A DNA stretch of 64,000 bases from Kibdelosporangium sp. MJ126-NF4 (GTDB lineage Bacteria > Actinomycetota > Actinomycetes > Mycobacteriales > Pseudonocardiaceae), in NCBI RefSeq assembly GCF_000826545.1, contig NZ_CDME01000015.1:574207-638206 (forward strand). Reading direction: 5' to 3'. The position numbers were made by a program, and so were the translations under genes. A model generated the notes under the pieces. It saw only the letters and a list, made by a program, of their open reading frames with translations, did no database searches and was not told the origin of the DNA. Shown here in pieces: positions 26,999 to 36,277 of the stretch. Position 1 is the first letter of the stretch. Every line of letters begins with the position of its first letter.

Positions 26999-28188
26999 AC
27001 CGCCCCACGCTGGATCTCAGGGTGTCCGGGTCCCGGCAACGTGACCCGGATCAGCAGGCCGCCGCCATCCCGGGCGATCGCCGTCACGGTACCGCCGTGT
27101 GCTTGGGCAACCGAGGCCACAATCGACAACCCGAGTCCCGCGCCACCGTCGCCGCGCAGCCGTGGCCCTCGCAGCCGGACGAACGGCTCGAACAACGTGG
27201 GCACCGCCTCGGGCGGGACCGGTGGCCCGGAGTTCTCCACCTCCAGCACCGGACCAGCCCGCACGCGCAGGAAACCGCCGTCGTTGTGGTTGATCCCGTT
27301 CTGCACCAGGTTCGTGACCAACCGCTCCAACAGGACCGCTTCCCCGCGCACCACCCAGGGGCTCAGCTCGCTCGTCAGCCGGACACCGGCCCGCTCCGCG
27401 TCGTGCGCGTGCGCCGCGAGCACGTGCCGGGTCACTTCGTCCAGCCGGACATCGTGCCTGGCCTCCAGTCCCCGGTCGCTGCCCGCCAGCACGAGCAGGC
27501 CCTCGATGAGGGCCTCGCTTCGGGCGTTCATCGCCAGCAGCCGGTCGAGGATGTCGCGCGTGGCCTCCGGCACCCCGCGTCGGGCCCGAGCCACCTCCAT
27601 GATCGTGCGTTGGGCAGCGAGCGGAGTCCGCAGCTCGTGTGACGCGTTGGCGACAAAGCGTTTCTGGCTGTCGAACGAATGGGCCAGGCGGTCCAGCATG
27701 TCGTCGAACGTGTCGGCCAGCTCGGTGAGCTCGTCCCGTGGGCCGCTCATGCCGATCCGCCGGTCCAGGCTGTCCGCGCTGAGCCGCCGGGCAGCCGAGG
27801 AGACCGCGCGCACCGGGCGGAGCATCCGCTTGGCGGCGATCCAGCCGAGCAGCAACGCCACACCGGCGGTCACGACCAGCGTGAGGCCTGATTGCAGCAG
27901 CATGGTGCGCAGCACCTCGCTGTTGTATTCGGCTGCGTTGATCAGCGTGGCGTCGGCGAGCGGTTCCGTGGTCGGTGTGCTGCTGTCGGGAAAGGTACCG
28001 GTCTGCGGCGCGTTCGCGGTGGACGGCGTCTCCACCAGGTCGCTGTCCTTGCCCGGTTCCGGCAGGGTGGCCCGGACCAGTACGTAGTTCAGGCCGAGCA
28101 GCAGCGTTCCCGACAGCAGCAGCAGCCCGCCGACCAGCAGGGACAGCTTGGTGCGGAAGGCGAGCCTGCGCCCACCCGGCCGGGTCAG
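26929..28188 (-). CDS. Sensor histidine kinase (HAMP), probable CTG start
   Basis: A 419-residue kinase. TM1 is at about residues 14-38, a roughly 60-residue extracellular sensor follows, TM2 is at 99-120, then HAMP, the H-box NASHELRTPLAAQ (His 184), the N-box NLVQNGINHND and the G-box DGGAGLGLSIV. No ATG, GTG or TTG lies in frame between the far-upstream ATG 28311 and a GTG beyond TM1. A CTG at 28188 overlaps the response regulator's TGA as CTGA, exactly like an ATGA junction, so I take it as the likely start. The alternative is ATG 28311 with a 127-bp overlap. Confidence 0.82.
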   Translation of the reverse strand: MTRPGGRRLAFRTKLSLLVGGLLLLSGTLLLGLNYVLVRATLPEPGKDSDLVETPSTANAPQTGTFPDSSTPTTEPLADATLINAAEYNSEVLRTMLLQSGLTLVVTAGVALLLGWIAAKRMLRPVRAVSSAARRLSADSLDRRIGMSGPRDELTELADTFDDMLDRLAHSFDSQKRFVANASHELRTPLAAQRTIMEVARARRGVPEATRDILDRLLAMNARSEALIEGLLVLAGSDRGLEARHDVRLDEVTRHVLAAHAHDAERAGVRLTSELSPWVVRGEAVLLERLVTNLVQNGINHNDGGFLRVRAGPVLEVENSGPPVPPEAVPTLFEPFVRLRGPRLRGDGGAGLGLSIVASVAQAHGGTVTAIARDGGGLLIRVTLPGPGHPEIQRGAVQRGGQRPVSTASSRSTGPRREQ

Positions 28189-28844
28189 TCGCCCAGCCGG
28201 TAGCCCACTCCGGCCACCGTGTGGATCACCGGTGGCGGTCCCAGCTTCCTGCGCAGCGTCATCATCGTCACCCGTACCGCGTTGGTGAAGGGATCGATGT
28301 GCTCGTCCCATGCCTGCTCCAGGAGTTCCTCAGCGCTTACCACCGTGCCCTCTGCGCGCATCAGCACGTGCAGAACCGCGAATTCCTTCCGGGACAACGG
28401 CACGTACCGCCCGTCCCGCACCACGTGGTGCCGTGGGATGTCCAGTTCGATCCCGGCCAGCCGGAGCACCGGCGGCAGCGCGGGCCGGGTCCGCCTGCCC
28501 AGTGCCTGCACCCTGGCCAGCAGTTCCTCCCAGGCGAACGGTTTGGTCAGGTAGTCGTCCGCGCCGATGCGCAGGCCGTGCACGCGTTCGGGCACCTCGT
28601 GTGCGGCCGTCAGCATGATCACCCGAGTGTCCCCACCACTGGCGACGATGCCACGGCACACGTCATCACCGTGCACACCTGGCAGATCCCGGTCGAGCAC
28701 GACCACGTCGTAGCGATTCACCGCCAGCCGCTGCTGCGCGTATTCACCGTCGAAACACAGGTCGACGGCCATCGCCTGCTCGCGCAGGCCGTCGGCAATC
28801 GCCTCGGCCAGCAACACCTCGTCCTCGACGACCAGAACCCGCAT
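28185..28844 (-). CDS. OmpR/PhoB-type response regulator
   Basis: A 219-residue regulator. The receiver domain has the acidic pair VVEDE (residues 7-8), the phosphoacceptor aspartate in VVVLDRDLPG (D51), and K in DDYLTKPF. The C-terminal winged helix includes PLSRKEFAVLHVLM and VIHTVAGVGYRLGD. ATG 28844 gives the standard start MRVLVVEDE. It is the first gene of a two-component operon and is divergent from the lipoprotein-exporter operon, which is its probable target by analogy with drug/peptide-responsive systems of Gram-positive bacteria. Confidence 0.93.
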   Translation of the reverse strand: MRVLVVEDEVLLAEAIADGLREQAMAVDLCFDGEYAQQRLAVNRYDVVVLDRDLPGVHGDDVCRGIVASGGDTRVIMLTAAHEVPERVHGLRIGADDYLTKPFAWEELLARVQALGRRTRPALPPVLRLAGIELDIPRHHVVRDGRYVPLSRKEFAVLHVLMRAEGTVVSAEELLEQAWDEHIDPFTNAVRVTMMTLRRKLGPPPVIHTVAGVGYRLGD

Positions 28845-28952
28845 CCCACGATTGTGCTCCCCACCGTCATAAAAGCGCTGTAAGTATTCACACTTACGGT
28901 CGACAGATCCATGGCGGAGTAGAACAACCGGGCACATGGGAGGAGATACGCC

Positions 28953-29444
28953 ATGACGACCCGGAAATTGATATTGGTCGTTGCCGCGGCCATCGCATTG
29001 ACCGGTTGTTCGACTTCCGACGAAAAGCCGCCCCCTGACGGCCAGGCCCTGGCCGGTGAGGAGCAATTCTCGAAGTGTATGAAGGACAACGGCGGGGAGC
29101 TCACCGAGGCCAGTGACGATCCCGGCGGCGGACCGATGACGCTGAACGCACCCGCACCGGCCGATGCGGCCAAACAGAACGCCGCATGGGAGAAGTGCCG
29201 CCCATTCCTGCCGGACGGCGGAAATGTCAAGCCGATGAGCACCGAACAGCTGGAAGCGGCGCGGCGGTTCGCGAAGTGCATGCGTGACAAAGGCATCACC
29301 TATCCGGACCCCGATCCGAGTTCCGGCGGCGGGGACGATGCCGCGCGGCTGCCGGACGGCATCGACATCCAGGATCCGGCAGTGCGCAGGAAGCTCGACG
29401 AGTGCACGGTCGAGACCAACCAGCTCGGCGGGCCATCCAAATGA
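28953..29444 (+). CDS. Cysteine-containing lipoprotein of exporter operon
   Basis: A 163-residue lipoprotein. The signal peptide ends in the lipobox ALTGC (cysteine about 19). The mature part has repeated F-x-KCM motifs: QFSKCMKDNG and RFAKCMRDKGITYPDP, plus single cysteines in WEKCRPFLP and LDECTVE, four in total. Proteins of this type commonly precede a peptidoglycan-binding adaptor and an ABC exporter in actinomycetes, but their role is not established. ATG 28953 has GGAGG upstream, and the stop overlaps the adaptor start (ATGA). Confidence 0.82.
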   Translation: MTTRKLILVVAAAIALTGCSTSDEKPPPDGQALAGEEQFSKCMKDNGGELTEASDDPGGGPMTLNAPAPADAAKQNAAWEKCRPFLPDGGNVKPMSTEQLEAARRFAKCMRDKGITYPDPDPSSGGGDDAARLPDGIDIQDPAVRRKLDECTVETNQLGGPSK

Positions 29445-30493
29445 GACAGCGACTGCTGGTGTCCACCGCGGTGGTCACCGTGCTCGCGGCCGGTGGACTG
29501 GTGGTACTCACCCAGGCCAAGGGCACGCCAGCCCTTGCGCCGCCACCGGCACTGGCACCAGCCACGGACGAGGTGCGGCAGATGGATCTGGTGGATCAGA
29601 TCGAGGTCGAAGGCAAGCTCGGCCACGGCGCTCCCGTGCCGATCACCGGCCGCAAGTCCGGGACGCTGACCTGGTTGCCACCGCCCGGCCAGGTGGTCGA
29701 CCGCGGCCAGGTGCTCTATGCCGTCGACGCGGTCGGGATCCCGGTGCTTTTCGGCAGCGTCCCGCTGTACCGGGAGCTCGGTCCTGGCGTGCCGGACGGC
29801 CCGGACGTGCTCCAGTTGCAGGAGAACCTCATCGCGCTCGGCCATCTGCGCGGCCCGGCGACGAGCAAGTTCGGCGACGCGGTGCAGGCCGCGCTGAAAC
29901 GGTGGCAGACGAGCAGGAAAGTGCCGGATACGGGCCGGTTGCCACTGGGCGACGCCGTGGTGCAGGGCGGACCGGTCCGCGTGGCGGCTGTGTCAGCCCG
30001 ACTGGGAGCGCCCGCCGAAGGCGACCTGATGACGGTGACCGGCACGGATCGGCTGGTGACTGCCGAACTGGACGAGTCCCGGCGCGGGTATGCCGCAGTC
30101 GGCGGCAAGGTCACGGTCCTGCTGCGCAACGGCCGGTCCGTGCCTGGCCAGGTGCGTGCCATGGCCGACAAGAGCGCCGACACGAGCACTGACAAGACCG
30201 GCGGCGGAAAGAACTCGGGCCAGGTGATCACGATCGCGCTGGACGACCCGGCGACCACGCCCGACTCCGGAGCGGTCACCGTGACCCTGGCCGGTGAGCG
30301 CCGTGCGGGCGTGCTCGTGGTCGGAATCCGTGCCCTGGTCGCCTCGCAGGACGGCGGTTACGCGTTGGAGGCGTTGACCGATGACGGCAGCAGGCGGTTG
30401 ATCCCGGTCACGGTGGGGATGTTCGCCACCGGTCTGGTGGAGGTCTCCGGCGCACAGCTGCGACCTGGCCTTCGAGTGGCCACGGCGGGCTGA
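29441..30493 (+). CDS. Exporter adaptor protein with peptidoglycan-binding domain
   Basis: A 350-residue periplasmic-adaptor-like (HlyD/MacA-type) protein for a monoderm. It has an N-terminal membrane anchor ([19 protein letters not shown]), a lipoyl-like segment [15 protein letters not shown], a peptidoglycan-binding helical repeat ([17 protein letters not shown] to AALKRWQ) and a C-terminal beta region [13 protein letters not shown]. It probably links the ABC transporter to the cell wall. ATG 29441 overlaps the previous stop by 4 bp, and its TGA overlaps the ATPase ATG by 1 bp. Confidence 0.85.
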   Translation: MRQRLLVSTAVVTVLAAGGLVVLTQAKGTPALAPPPALAPATDEVRQMDLVDQIEVEGKLGHGAPVPITGRKSGTLTWLPPPGQVVDRGQVLYAVDAVGIPVLFGSVPLYRELGPGVPDGPDVLQLQENLIALGHLRGPATSKFGDAVQAALKRWQTSRKVPDTGRLPLGDAVVQGGPVRVAAVSARLGAPAEGDLMTVTGTDRLVTAELDESRRGYAAVGGKVTVLLRNGRSVPGQVRAMADKSADTSTDKTGGGKNSGQVITIALDDPATTPDSGAVTVTLAGERRAGVLVVGIRALVASQDGGYALEALTDDGSRRLIPVTVGMFATGLVEVSGAQLRPGLRVATAG

Positions 30494-31167
30494 TGAGCGA
30501 CATCGTCTGCAGCCTTGAGCACGTCAGCCGGACCTACCCGGGCGGGGTGACCGCGCTGGAGGACGTGTCGCTCGCTGTGGCACACGGCGAACTGCTCGCG
30601 ATCGTCGGGCCGTCCGGATCGGGCAAGTCGACCCTGCTGCACGTGATGGGCACGCTGGACCGGCCGAGTGGCGGCCGGGTGCTGATCAACGACCTGGACG
30701 TCAGCCGGTTCACCGACCGCCGGTTGTCCGCGGTCCGGGCCCGCTGGCTCGGGTTCGTGTTCCAGCAGTTCCACCTGACCGACGGACTGACCGCGCGGGA
30801 GAACATCATGACTGCCGAGGTCTACCAGGGCGTACCGGCCCGCAGGCGCCGCGCCCGCGCGGACGAGGCGCTGGCGCGGGTCGGTCTGGGCCACCGCGCC
30901 GACCACAGGCCGACGGAGTTGTCCGGCGGTGAGAAGCAGCGGGTGGCCATCGCACGCGCGGTGGTGAACCGGCCGTTGCTGCTGCTGGCCGACGAGCCCA
31001 CCGGCAACCTGGACTCCGCCACCGGCGCCGAGGTCCTCACGTTGCTGCGCGAACTCAACGCCGAGGGCACCGCGGTTGTCCTGGTGACCCACGACATGTC
31101 GATCGCGGCGGCAGCGCAACGACGCGTGACCGTCCTTGACGGCGCGATCCGATGGGACCGCTCATGA
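30493..31167 (+). CDS. ABC transporter ATPase (MacB/LolD type)
   Basis: A 224-residue ATPase that powers export. Walker A is GPSGSGKST, the Q-loop lies in [14 protein letters not shown], the signature is [14 protein letters not shown], Walker B is [14 protein letters not shown] and the switch histidine is in VTHD. The size and sequence match the MacB/FtsE-like group that pairs with FtsX-fold permeases. It is translationally coupled on both sides (TGATG before, ATGA after). Confidence 0.94.
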   Translation: MSDIVCSLEHVSRTYPGGVTALEDVSLAVAHGELLAIVGPSGSGKSTLLHVMGTLDRPSGGRVLINDLDVSRFTDRRLSAVRARWLGFVFQQFHLTDGLTARENIMTAEVYQGVPARRRRARADEALARVGLGHRADHRPTELSGGEKQRVAIARAVVNRPLLLLADEPTGNLDSATGAEVLTLLRELNAEGTAVVLVTHDMSIAAAAQRRVTVLDGAIRWDRS

Positions 31168-32390
31168 CAGCGCGCATGACACCGGGAACGCCACCGAAGC
31201 CGATCCGGTTGGGGCCGTGGGAAAGCATGAAGCTCGGCTCGGCTGGAGTACGGGCTCGGCCGATGCGCGCGGTGCTGGCCGCGCTCGGGATCGCCATCGG
31301 CGTCGCGGCACTCATCGCGGTGGTCGGCATCCCGGCGTCCAACCAGTCCGCGCTGAACGAGCGACTCGCCGCACTGGGGCCGAACCTGTTGCGGGTGGAG
31401 CCCGGCGACGACCGGGCGACCAACAAGAAGGCCGTGCTGCCCACCGACGCCCAGCCGATGATCGCGCGGATCGGACACGTGAGCGGCGCGTCCGCGACCG
31501 GCGACACCGGGGCGAAGGTGTGGCGCAGCGACCTGGTGCCCCGCGCGGAGTCCGGCGGACTGCAGGTGGTGGCCGCCCACCTCGACCTGCCGACGCTGTT
31601 GCGGGCCGAGATCCGCACCGGCGGCATGCTCACGCCCGTGACCGAGCGGTTCCCGGTGGCTGTGCTCGGCGCGCGGGCAGCCCACCTGCTCGGGATCGAA
31701 CCGGTGCCCGGCCAGCCGCCGCCGCTGGTGTGGATCAAGGACCGTTGGTTCGCCGTGACCGGGGTACTGCACCCGATCGCCCTCGCCGCCGAGATCGACA
31801 ACTCCGTGCTGGTCGGCTGGCATGCCGCGCAGCGGTACCTGGACTTCGACGGCCACCCGGCGCGGATCTACGTCCGTGCCAACGAGGACGCCGTCGAATC
31901 GGTGAAGTCGGTGCTCGGCCGGACCGCCAACCCGGAACACCCCGAGCAGGTGCTGGTCAGCCGACCTTCCGACGTGCTGGTGGCCCAACGCCTGGTGAGT
32001 CGGGCGTTCGACACCCTGCTGCTCGGACTCGGCGCGGTGGCGTTGCTGGTCGGCGGGATCGGCGTGGCCAACACCATGGTCATCTCGGTGCTGGAACGAC
32101 GTCGCGAGATCGGGCTGCGGCGGGCACTCGGCGCCACCCGCGGCCAGATCGGCGGCCAGTTCCTGGCCGAATCGGTGCTGTTGACGGGTATCGGCGGCGG
32201 AATCGGGCTGCTGCTCGGGATCGCGGTGACCGCCGGATACGCCGCGTACCAGGGCTGGCCCGCGGTGTTGCCGGTCGGTGCGCTGACAGGCGGCGTGGCC
32301 GCGGCCGTCGCGATCGGCGTGCTGGCGGGCGTGTACCCGGCGACACGCGCCGCGCGGCTCACTCCCACCGAGGCGTTGGCAACGACCTGA
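31164..32390 (+). CDS. ABC transporter permease, FtsX/MacB fold
   Basis: A 408-residue permease with TM1 at about residues 28-52 ([20 protein letters not shown]), a roughly 220-residue extracytoplasmic domain, and three C-terminal helices including [32 protein letters not shown], the FtsX signature. ATG 31164 overlaps the ATPase stop (ATGA); an ATG at 31152 is less likely. With the lipoprotein, adaptor and ATPase it forms a mechanotransmission-type exporter, probably for peptides, antibiotics or lipids. A strong hairpin follows directly. Confidence 0.92.
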   Translation: MTARMTPGTPPKPIRLGPWESMKLGSAGVRARPMRAVLAALGIAIGVAALIAVVGIPASNQSALNERLAALGPNLLRVEPGDDRATNKKAVLPTDAQPMIARIGHVSGASATGDTGAKVWRSDLVPRAESGGLQVVAAHLDLPTLLRAEIRTGGMLTPVTERFPVAVLGARAAHLLGIEPVPGQPPPLVWIKDRWFAVTGVLHPIALAAEIDNSVLVGWHAAQRYLDFDGHPARIYVRANEDAVESVKSVLGRTANPEHPEQVLVSRPSDVLVAQRLVSRAFDTLLLGLGAVALLVGGIGVANTMVISVLERRREIGLRRALGATRGQIGGQFLAESVLLTGIGGGIGLLLGIAVTAGYAAYQGWPAVLPVGALTGGVAAAVAIGVLAGVYPATRAARLTPTEALATT

Positions 32391-32392
32391 AA

Positions 32393-32429
32393 CTCCCGCC
32401 GTCCCGGCCGTGTGCCGGGACGGCGGGAG
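32393..32429. terminator. 16-bp perfect hairpin, bidirectional terminator candidate
   Basis: CTCCCGCCGTCCCGGC (32393-32408) pairs perfectly with 32414-32429 around the loop CGTGT. It lies 2 bp after the permease stop and 12 bp from the stop of the convergent secreted-protein gene, so it can serve both. There is no long T-tract, as is usual in GC-rich actinomycetes. Confidence 0.85.
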
Positions 32430-32441
32430 AGTGCTGGTTCG

Positions 32442-32792
32442 TCAACGACCCTGCAGGCCGCTACCGGTGCGGTAGTACGGCGACGGGCAGACGTTGGTCA
32501 ACCGCCACGTGCCTCGGCCGACCCAGGGGCCGTAGTACGTGCGTCCGTTGCTGCACCTGATGAACTGGCGTATCTGACCGGAGTACACCGTGCAGGTGCG
32601 CACCACGGCGTTGCGGTAGTACGTCGGTGGGTTGCAGCGGAACGTTGCGGCTACGGAGTCGGCCGTCTCTGTGCCGATGCTGGCCGGTGCCGCCGATGCC
32701 GCCGATGCCGTCTGATTTCCGACCAGGGTGAGGCCCAGCATCGCCACAACAGCGAGCAGTAGTTTGGCCACACTTCCGGTGATCTTTTTCAT
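32442..32792 (-). CDS. Small secreted four-cysteine protein
   Basis: A 116-residue precursor. The signal peptide is KKITGSVAKLLLAVVAMLGLTLVGNQTASA, with cleavage after an AxA-type site. The mature part of roughly 80 residues holds four cysteines (FRCNPPTYY, VRTCTVY, IRCSNG, NVCPSPYY), suggesting two disulphides, and is rich in Tyr, Arg and Gly. ATG 32792 is preceded by GAGGGG. I do not recognise a family. It converges with the exporter operon across a strong hairpin and is divergent from a MerR gene with 267 bp between them. Confidence 0.72.
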   Translation of the reverse strand: MKKITGSVAKLLLAVVAMLGLTLVGNQTASAASAAPASIGTETADSVAATFRCNPPTYYRNAVVRTCTVYSGQIRQFIRCSNGRTYYGPWVGRGTWRLTNVCPSPYYRTGSGLQGR

Positions 32793-33059
32793 CGCTATTC
32801 CCCTCGTCAACGATTGGTCCAAACAACACGGACAAACGGACAAGGGCAGCATGACCGCACCGACCGGCACAACGAGAGAAATGGAAGGAGCATCTTCCAC
32901 GGTTTCACACAATAGTTCGAGCCCTCGCGGCCGCGTATGTGCTCCGGCTCAGCCGTCCGGATGGCACTTATGAGCAACTTACGCCCTCAATGGCAGACTT
33001 TCGGTCCATGCCACATGTGGGAGCGTGGCATTCGCACGTGGATTCGAGGGGGAATTTCG

Positions 33060-33740
33060 GTGCACGAAGAACCTGGCATTGAATTGTCCAGTCCATTGCC
33101 CCGCTGGTCCCATCCGCCCGTTCGGCCGCAGGTCGTCACGCACCATGATCACTCGACACACAGCCTGATGACGGCCAAGAAATTCGCTGCGGAGATCGGC
33201 CGGACGGCGCGTACTTTGCGCTCGTACCACGCTCGGGGCCTGTTGCCGCCGCCGGTCCGAATGGGCCGCACGCCGTGTTACTCGGACGAACACCTGACCC
33301 GAATGCGGCAGGTGCTGCAACTGCAGCGCCACGGCCTGCCGCTCGAGGCGATTCGCGCACTGCTGGAACCTGATCTCGTACTGGGCGAGCTGCTGCCGCT
33401 GCGGCGTGCGGTCGCCATCGCGGTCCGGGACCAGCCCGCCCTGCGCGACAGCCTGGTCGCCAGCGGAATACTGACCCGGCGCCCGGACGGCGGCCTGGAC
33501 CTGCACGGGATCCGCGCGCTGCTGGCGGCGAGAGTCGTGACCGGGCTGCCGACCTGCCAGGTGCTCGGCCTGGCCGCCAACTCGGTGAACGAGCTCATGC
33601 CGCACGCCCACGCGGCGCTGACCCAGGTGCGGCGAACCGTGACGAGCGAGGTGTCCGACGGCGAGATCCACGTGGACGCCGTGCGCGACCTGGCCGTCGA
33701 GGTGATCCGGATCTGTCTGCGCCAGCTGACGTCCGAATAA
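33060..33740 (+). CDS. MerR-family transcriptional regulator
   Basis: A 226-residue protein. After a variable 40-residue N-terminus comes the MerR winged helix: LMTAKKFAAEIGRTARTLRSYHARGLL, then the wing VRMGRTPCYSDEHLTRMRQVLQLQRHGLPLEAIRALL. The C-terminal 110 residues are helical without an obvious metal-binding cysteine cluster, so the signal is probably organic. GTG 33060 has GAGGGGG upstream. It is divergent from the small secreted protein and could control it. A longer in-frame start at 32937 has no ribosome binding site. Confidence 0.82.
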   Translation: MHEEPGIELSSPLPRWSHPPVRPQVVTHHDHSTHSLMTAKKFAAEIGRTARTLRSYHARGLLPPPVRMGRTPCYSDEHLTRMRQVLQLQRHGLPLEAIRALLEPDLVLGELLPLRRAVAIAVRDQPALRDSLVASGILTRRPDGGLDLHGIRALLAARVVTGLPTCQVLGLAANSVNELMPHAHAALTQVRRTVTSEVSDGEIHVDAVRDLAVEVIRICLRQLTSE

Positions 33741-33851
33741 CGACCAGCCGTGGACTTTCGGGACAAAACGCCGGGGAAAGGGGTGGCCGGGGGCACAATC
33801 GGCAGACACTGCCGTCAAGGGGCCATCAGTGGATCAGTAGGCTCTCCCGCC

Positions 33852-34409
33852 ATGGCCTTTGTGCAGAGCGTCCTCAAGCGACTCCCTGAGCCGGTGCGCA
33901 AGATCATGCTCAAGCACCGTGAAATGCTCAGATTCGCTGTTGTGGGCGGCATCTGCTTCGCCGTGACGACCGCCGTGAACTACACGCTCAAGCTTACGGT
34001 CCTGAACGCGCACCCCGTCACCGCCCTGTCGGTTGCGGTGATCATCGCGACGATCGTGTCGTACATCCTCAACCGCGAGTGGTCGTTCCACACCCGCGGC
34101 GGACGCGAACGCCACCACGAGGCCGCCCTGTTCTTCCTGATCAGCGGGATCGGCGTCGCACTGAACTCGACGCCGCTGTTCATCAGCAGGTACTTCTTCC
34201 ACCTGATGGTGCCGAATGTGAGCCTGGTCACCCAGGAGATCGCCGACTTCCTCAGCGGCATGATCCTCGGCACGCTGGTCGCGATGGTCTTCCGCTGGTG
34301 GGCCTTCAAGAAGTGGGTGTTCCCCGAGGCCAACGCCCGCACCAGGACCACCCGCACCGGCCGCCGCCTTGCGGCCGTCCAGGACGACGAGGACCGCAAG
34401 GCGGCGTAA
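33852..34409 (+). CDS. GtrA family membrane protein, copy 1
   Basis: A 185-residue GtrA/DPMS-type protein with four membrane helices. GtrA proteins flip or assist transfer of polyprenyl-phosphate-linked sugars. Features are the N-terminal amphipathic HREMLRFAVVGGICFAVTTAVNY, helix 2 ending in IVSYILNREWSFHTRGGRERHHEA, and the C-terminal FRWWAFKKWVFPE. ATG 33852 follows the usual start pattern. A second GtrA gene follows 23 bp downstream. In mycobacteria a single GtrA gene (Rv3277) sits near purK, so this locus has a duplication. Confidence 0.88.
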   Translation: MAFVQSVLKRLPEPVRKIMLKHREMLRFAVVGGICFAVTTAVNYTLKLTVLNAHPVTALSVAVIIATIVSYILNREWSFHTRGGRERHHEAALFFLISGIGVALNSTPLFISRYFFHLMVPNVSLVTQEIADFLSGMILGTLVAMVFRWWAFKKWVFPEANARTRTTRTGRRLAAVQDDEDRKAA

Positions 34410-34432
34410 CACGGCTTCCGTAGACTGCGGAA

Positions 34433-34972
34433 GTGTCGATTGTCGAGAGCGTGCTGGCTCAGGTGCCTGAGCCACTTCGCTCGGTGTTGATCAAACATCG
34501 TGAGCTGCTGAAGTTCGCGATCGTCGGCGGCACCACCTTCGTGATCGACAACGGCATCTGGTTCTTCCTGAAGCTCACCGTCCTGGAGAGCAAGCCGATC
34601 ACGGCGAAGGCGATCGCGATCATCATCGCCACAATCGTGTCGTACGTCCTCAACCGCGAATGGTCGTTCCGGACCCGCGGCGGACGCGAACGCCACCACG
34701 AGGCCGCGCTGTTCTTCCTGATCAGCGGCGGCGGTGTGGCGATCAACCTGATTCCGCCGTACGTCTCGCGGTACGTGCTCGACCTGCAGGTGCCGCATGT
34801 GGACCGCTGGGTGCAGGAGGTCGCCGACTTCATGTCCGGGTCGGTGATCGGCATGCTGCTGGCGATGTTCTTCCGGTTCTGGGGCTTCCGCCGCTGGGTC
34901 TTCCCCCAGGCGAACGCTCGCCCCCGGATCGTGCGTGACGACCCGGAGGACGAGGATCTCGGGCACTCCTAG
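34433..34972 (+). CDS. GtrA family membrane protein, copy 2
   Basis: A 179-residue paralogue of the preceding protein, with the shared segments LKFAIVGGTTFVIDNGIWFFLK, SYVLNREWSFRTRGGRERHHEAALFFLISG and MFFRFWGFRRWVF. The two genes are strongly alike at DNA level around the central RGGRERHHEAALFFLISG codons, indicating tandem duplication. The loops near helix 3 differ (LNSTPLFISRYFF against INLIPPYVSRYVL), so substrate or partner may differ. The start is GTG 34433. It converges with the second kinase gene, 5 bp away. Confidence 0.88.
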   Translation: MSIVESVLAQVPEPLRSVLIKHRELLKFAIVGGTTFVIDNGIWFFLKLTVLESKPITAKAIAIIIATIVSYVLNREWSFRTRGGRERHHEAALFFLISGGGVAINLIPPYVSRYVLDLQVPHVDRWVQEVADFMSGSVIGMLLAMFFRFWGFRRWVFPQANARPRIVRDDPEDEDLGHS

Positions 34973-34977
34973 GGTCG

Positions 34978-36255
34978 TTATCGGGGCGCGCGCTCGGCGG
35001 GCCACCGCACACCGCGCAGATCGTCCACTCTGGGCACCGGCAGGAAGATCGTGAACGTGGCGGGCCGGGGCACCGACAGCTCCAGCCGCCCGCCGTCGGA
35101 CTCGACGAGCGCACGGGCCAGCGCGAGCCCGACACCGGTCGAGCCGACACCAGACACACCACGGTCGAAGATGTGCGCGACGAGTTCGTCGGGAACGCCC
35201 GCGCCGCCGTCACTGACCTCAATGGACACTGTCGTGTCACTGCTGCGGGCCGCCACCGACACCGGACCGGCGCCGTGCCTCATCGCGTTGTCCAGCAACA
35301 CCCCGATGGCCTCACGCAGCCGGGCGGTGGTGGCCTTCGCCAACGGCCTGCCGTGCACTCGGACGCGAAGCGCGCGTCCCTTGGCACGCAACGGTTCGCG
35401 CCACTCCTTGACGATCGTCGGCAGCGCGGTCGCCAGGTCGATCGGTTCCGCGTCGGTCGCCCTGGCCTCACGCGCGGCCGCGAGCAACTCGTCGAGCACG
35501 TCCCCGAGCCGCTCGGCCTGTTCCAGCGCGGCCGCAGCGTCGGCGGCGTTCTCCGGGTCGCTGGTGTGCTGCAACGCCTCCAACCTGAGCTGCAACGCGG
35601 TCAGCCTGCTGCGCAACTGGTGCGACACGTCACCAACCAGATCACGTTCGCGCTGCACCAGTTCGGCCAACGCGCCCGCGGACGTGTCCAACGCCTCGGC
35701 GACACGGTCGAGTTCGGCGACGCCGTAACGGCGGGAATCGGGCCTGAAGTCGCCCGCGCCCAACCTGCCCGCGCGGTCGGCCACGTGCCCGAGCGGCTGG
35801 GCGAGTCGCCTCGCCGTCACGATCGCCACCCCGGTGGCGATCGCGATCGTGATCACGACGACCAGCACGACCAGCCCGGCGACCTGGGTCTGCCGTGTCC
35901 TGGTCGGACCGGCGGGCACCTGGATCACCACCGTGCCCTCGCGCACGATCCTGATCGACTCGGACAACAGGTCCCCGCGCAGGTCCGGACCGACCGACTG
36001 GGGCGGGCTGCCCGGCAGGGTCACCACGAGCCTGCCGCCCGGCGGGACGAGCGACTCGACGTCGGCGATGTCCGGCTCCCGGTTGTTGGCCAGGTCCCCG
36101 TCGAGCACGACCCCGATCTGCTGGGCCCTGGTCTGCAGTTCCTCCCTGGTCGTCGTCTCGACCTGGAGCAACGCCACATAGCCGAGCGGGATGCCAAGCG
36201 CCAGCGTGGTCACCGCGACCGCCAGCAGGATCGCGAGCAGGATCCGCCTGCGCAT
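34978..36255 (-). CDS. Sensor histidine kinase with variant H-box
   Basis: A 425-residue kinase with TM1 at about residues 5-27, a roughly 100-residue extracellular sensor, TM2 around 125-147 (VAGLVVLVVVITIAIATGVAIV), HAMP, the H-box VGDVSHQLRSRLTALQLRL, N-box EAIGVLLDNAMRHGAG, and G-box GVGSTGVGLALARAL. The H-box reads HQLRSRL where most kinases have HELRTPL, and the usual proline is missing. ATG 36255 starts MRRRILLAILLAV. It lies 22 bp downstream of its response regulator, forming a TcrY/PrrB-like pair. The signal is unknown. Confidence 0.9.
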   Translation of the reverse strand: MRRRILLAILLAVAVTTLALGIPLGYVALLQVETTTREELQTRAQQIGVVLDGDLANNREPDIADVESLVPPGGRLVVTLPGSPPQSVGPDLRGDLLSESIRIVREGTVVIQVPAGPTRTRQTQVAGLVVLVVVITIAIATGVAIVTARRLAQPLGHVADRAGRLGAGDFRPDSRRYGVAELDRVAEALDTSAGALAELVQRERDLVGDVSHQLRSRLTALQLRLEALQHTSDPENAADAAAALEQAERLGDVLDELLAAAREARATDAEPIDLATALPTIVKEWREPLRAKGRALRVRVHGRPLAKATTARLREAIGVLLDNAMRHGAGPVSVAARSSDTTVSIEVSDGGAGVPDELVAHIFDRGVSGVGSTGVGLALARALVESDGGRLELSVPRPATFTIFLPVPRVDDLRGVRWPAERAPR

Positions 36256-36277
36256 GGATGAAGCCCGCCCGTCGGTG

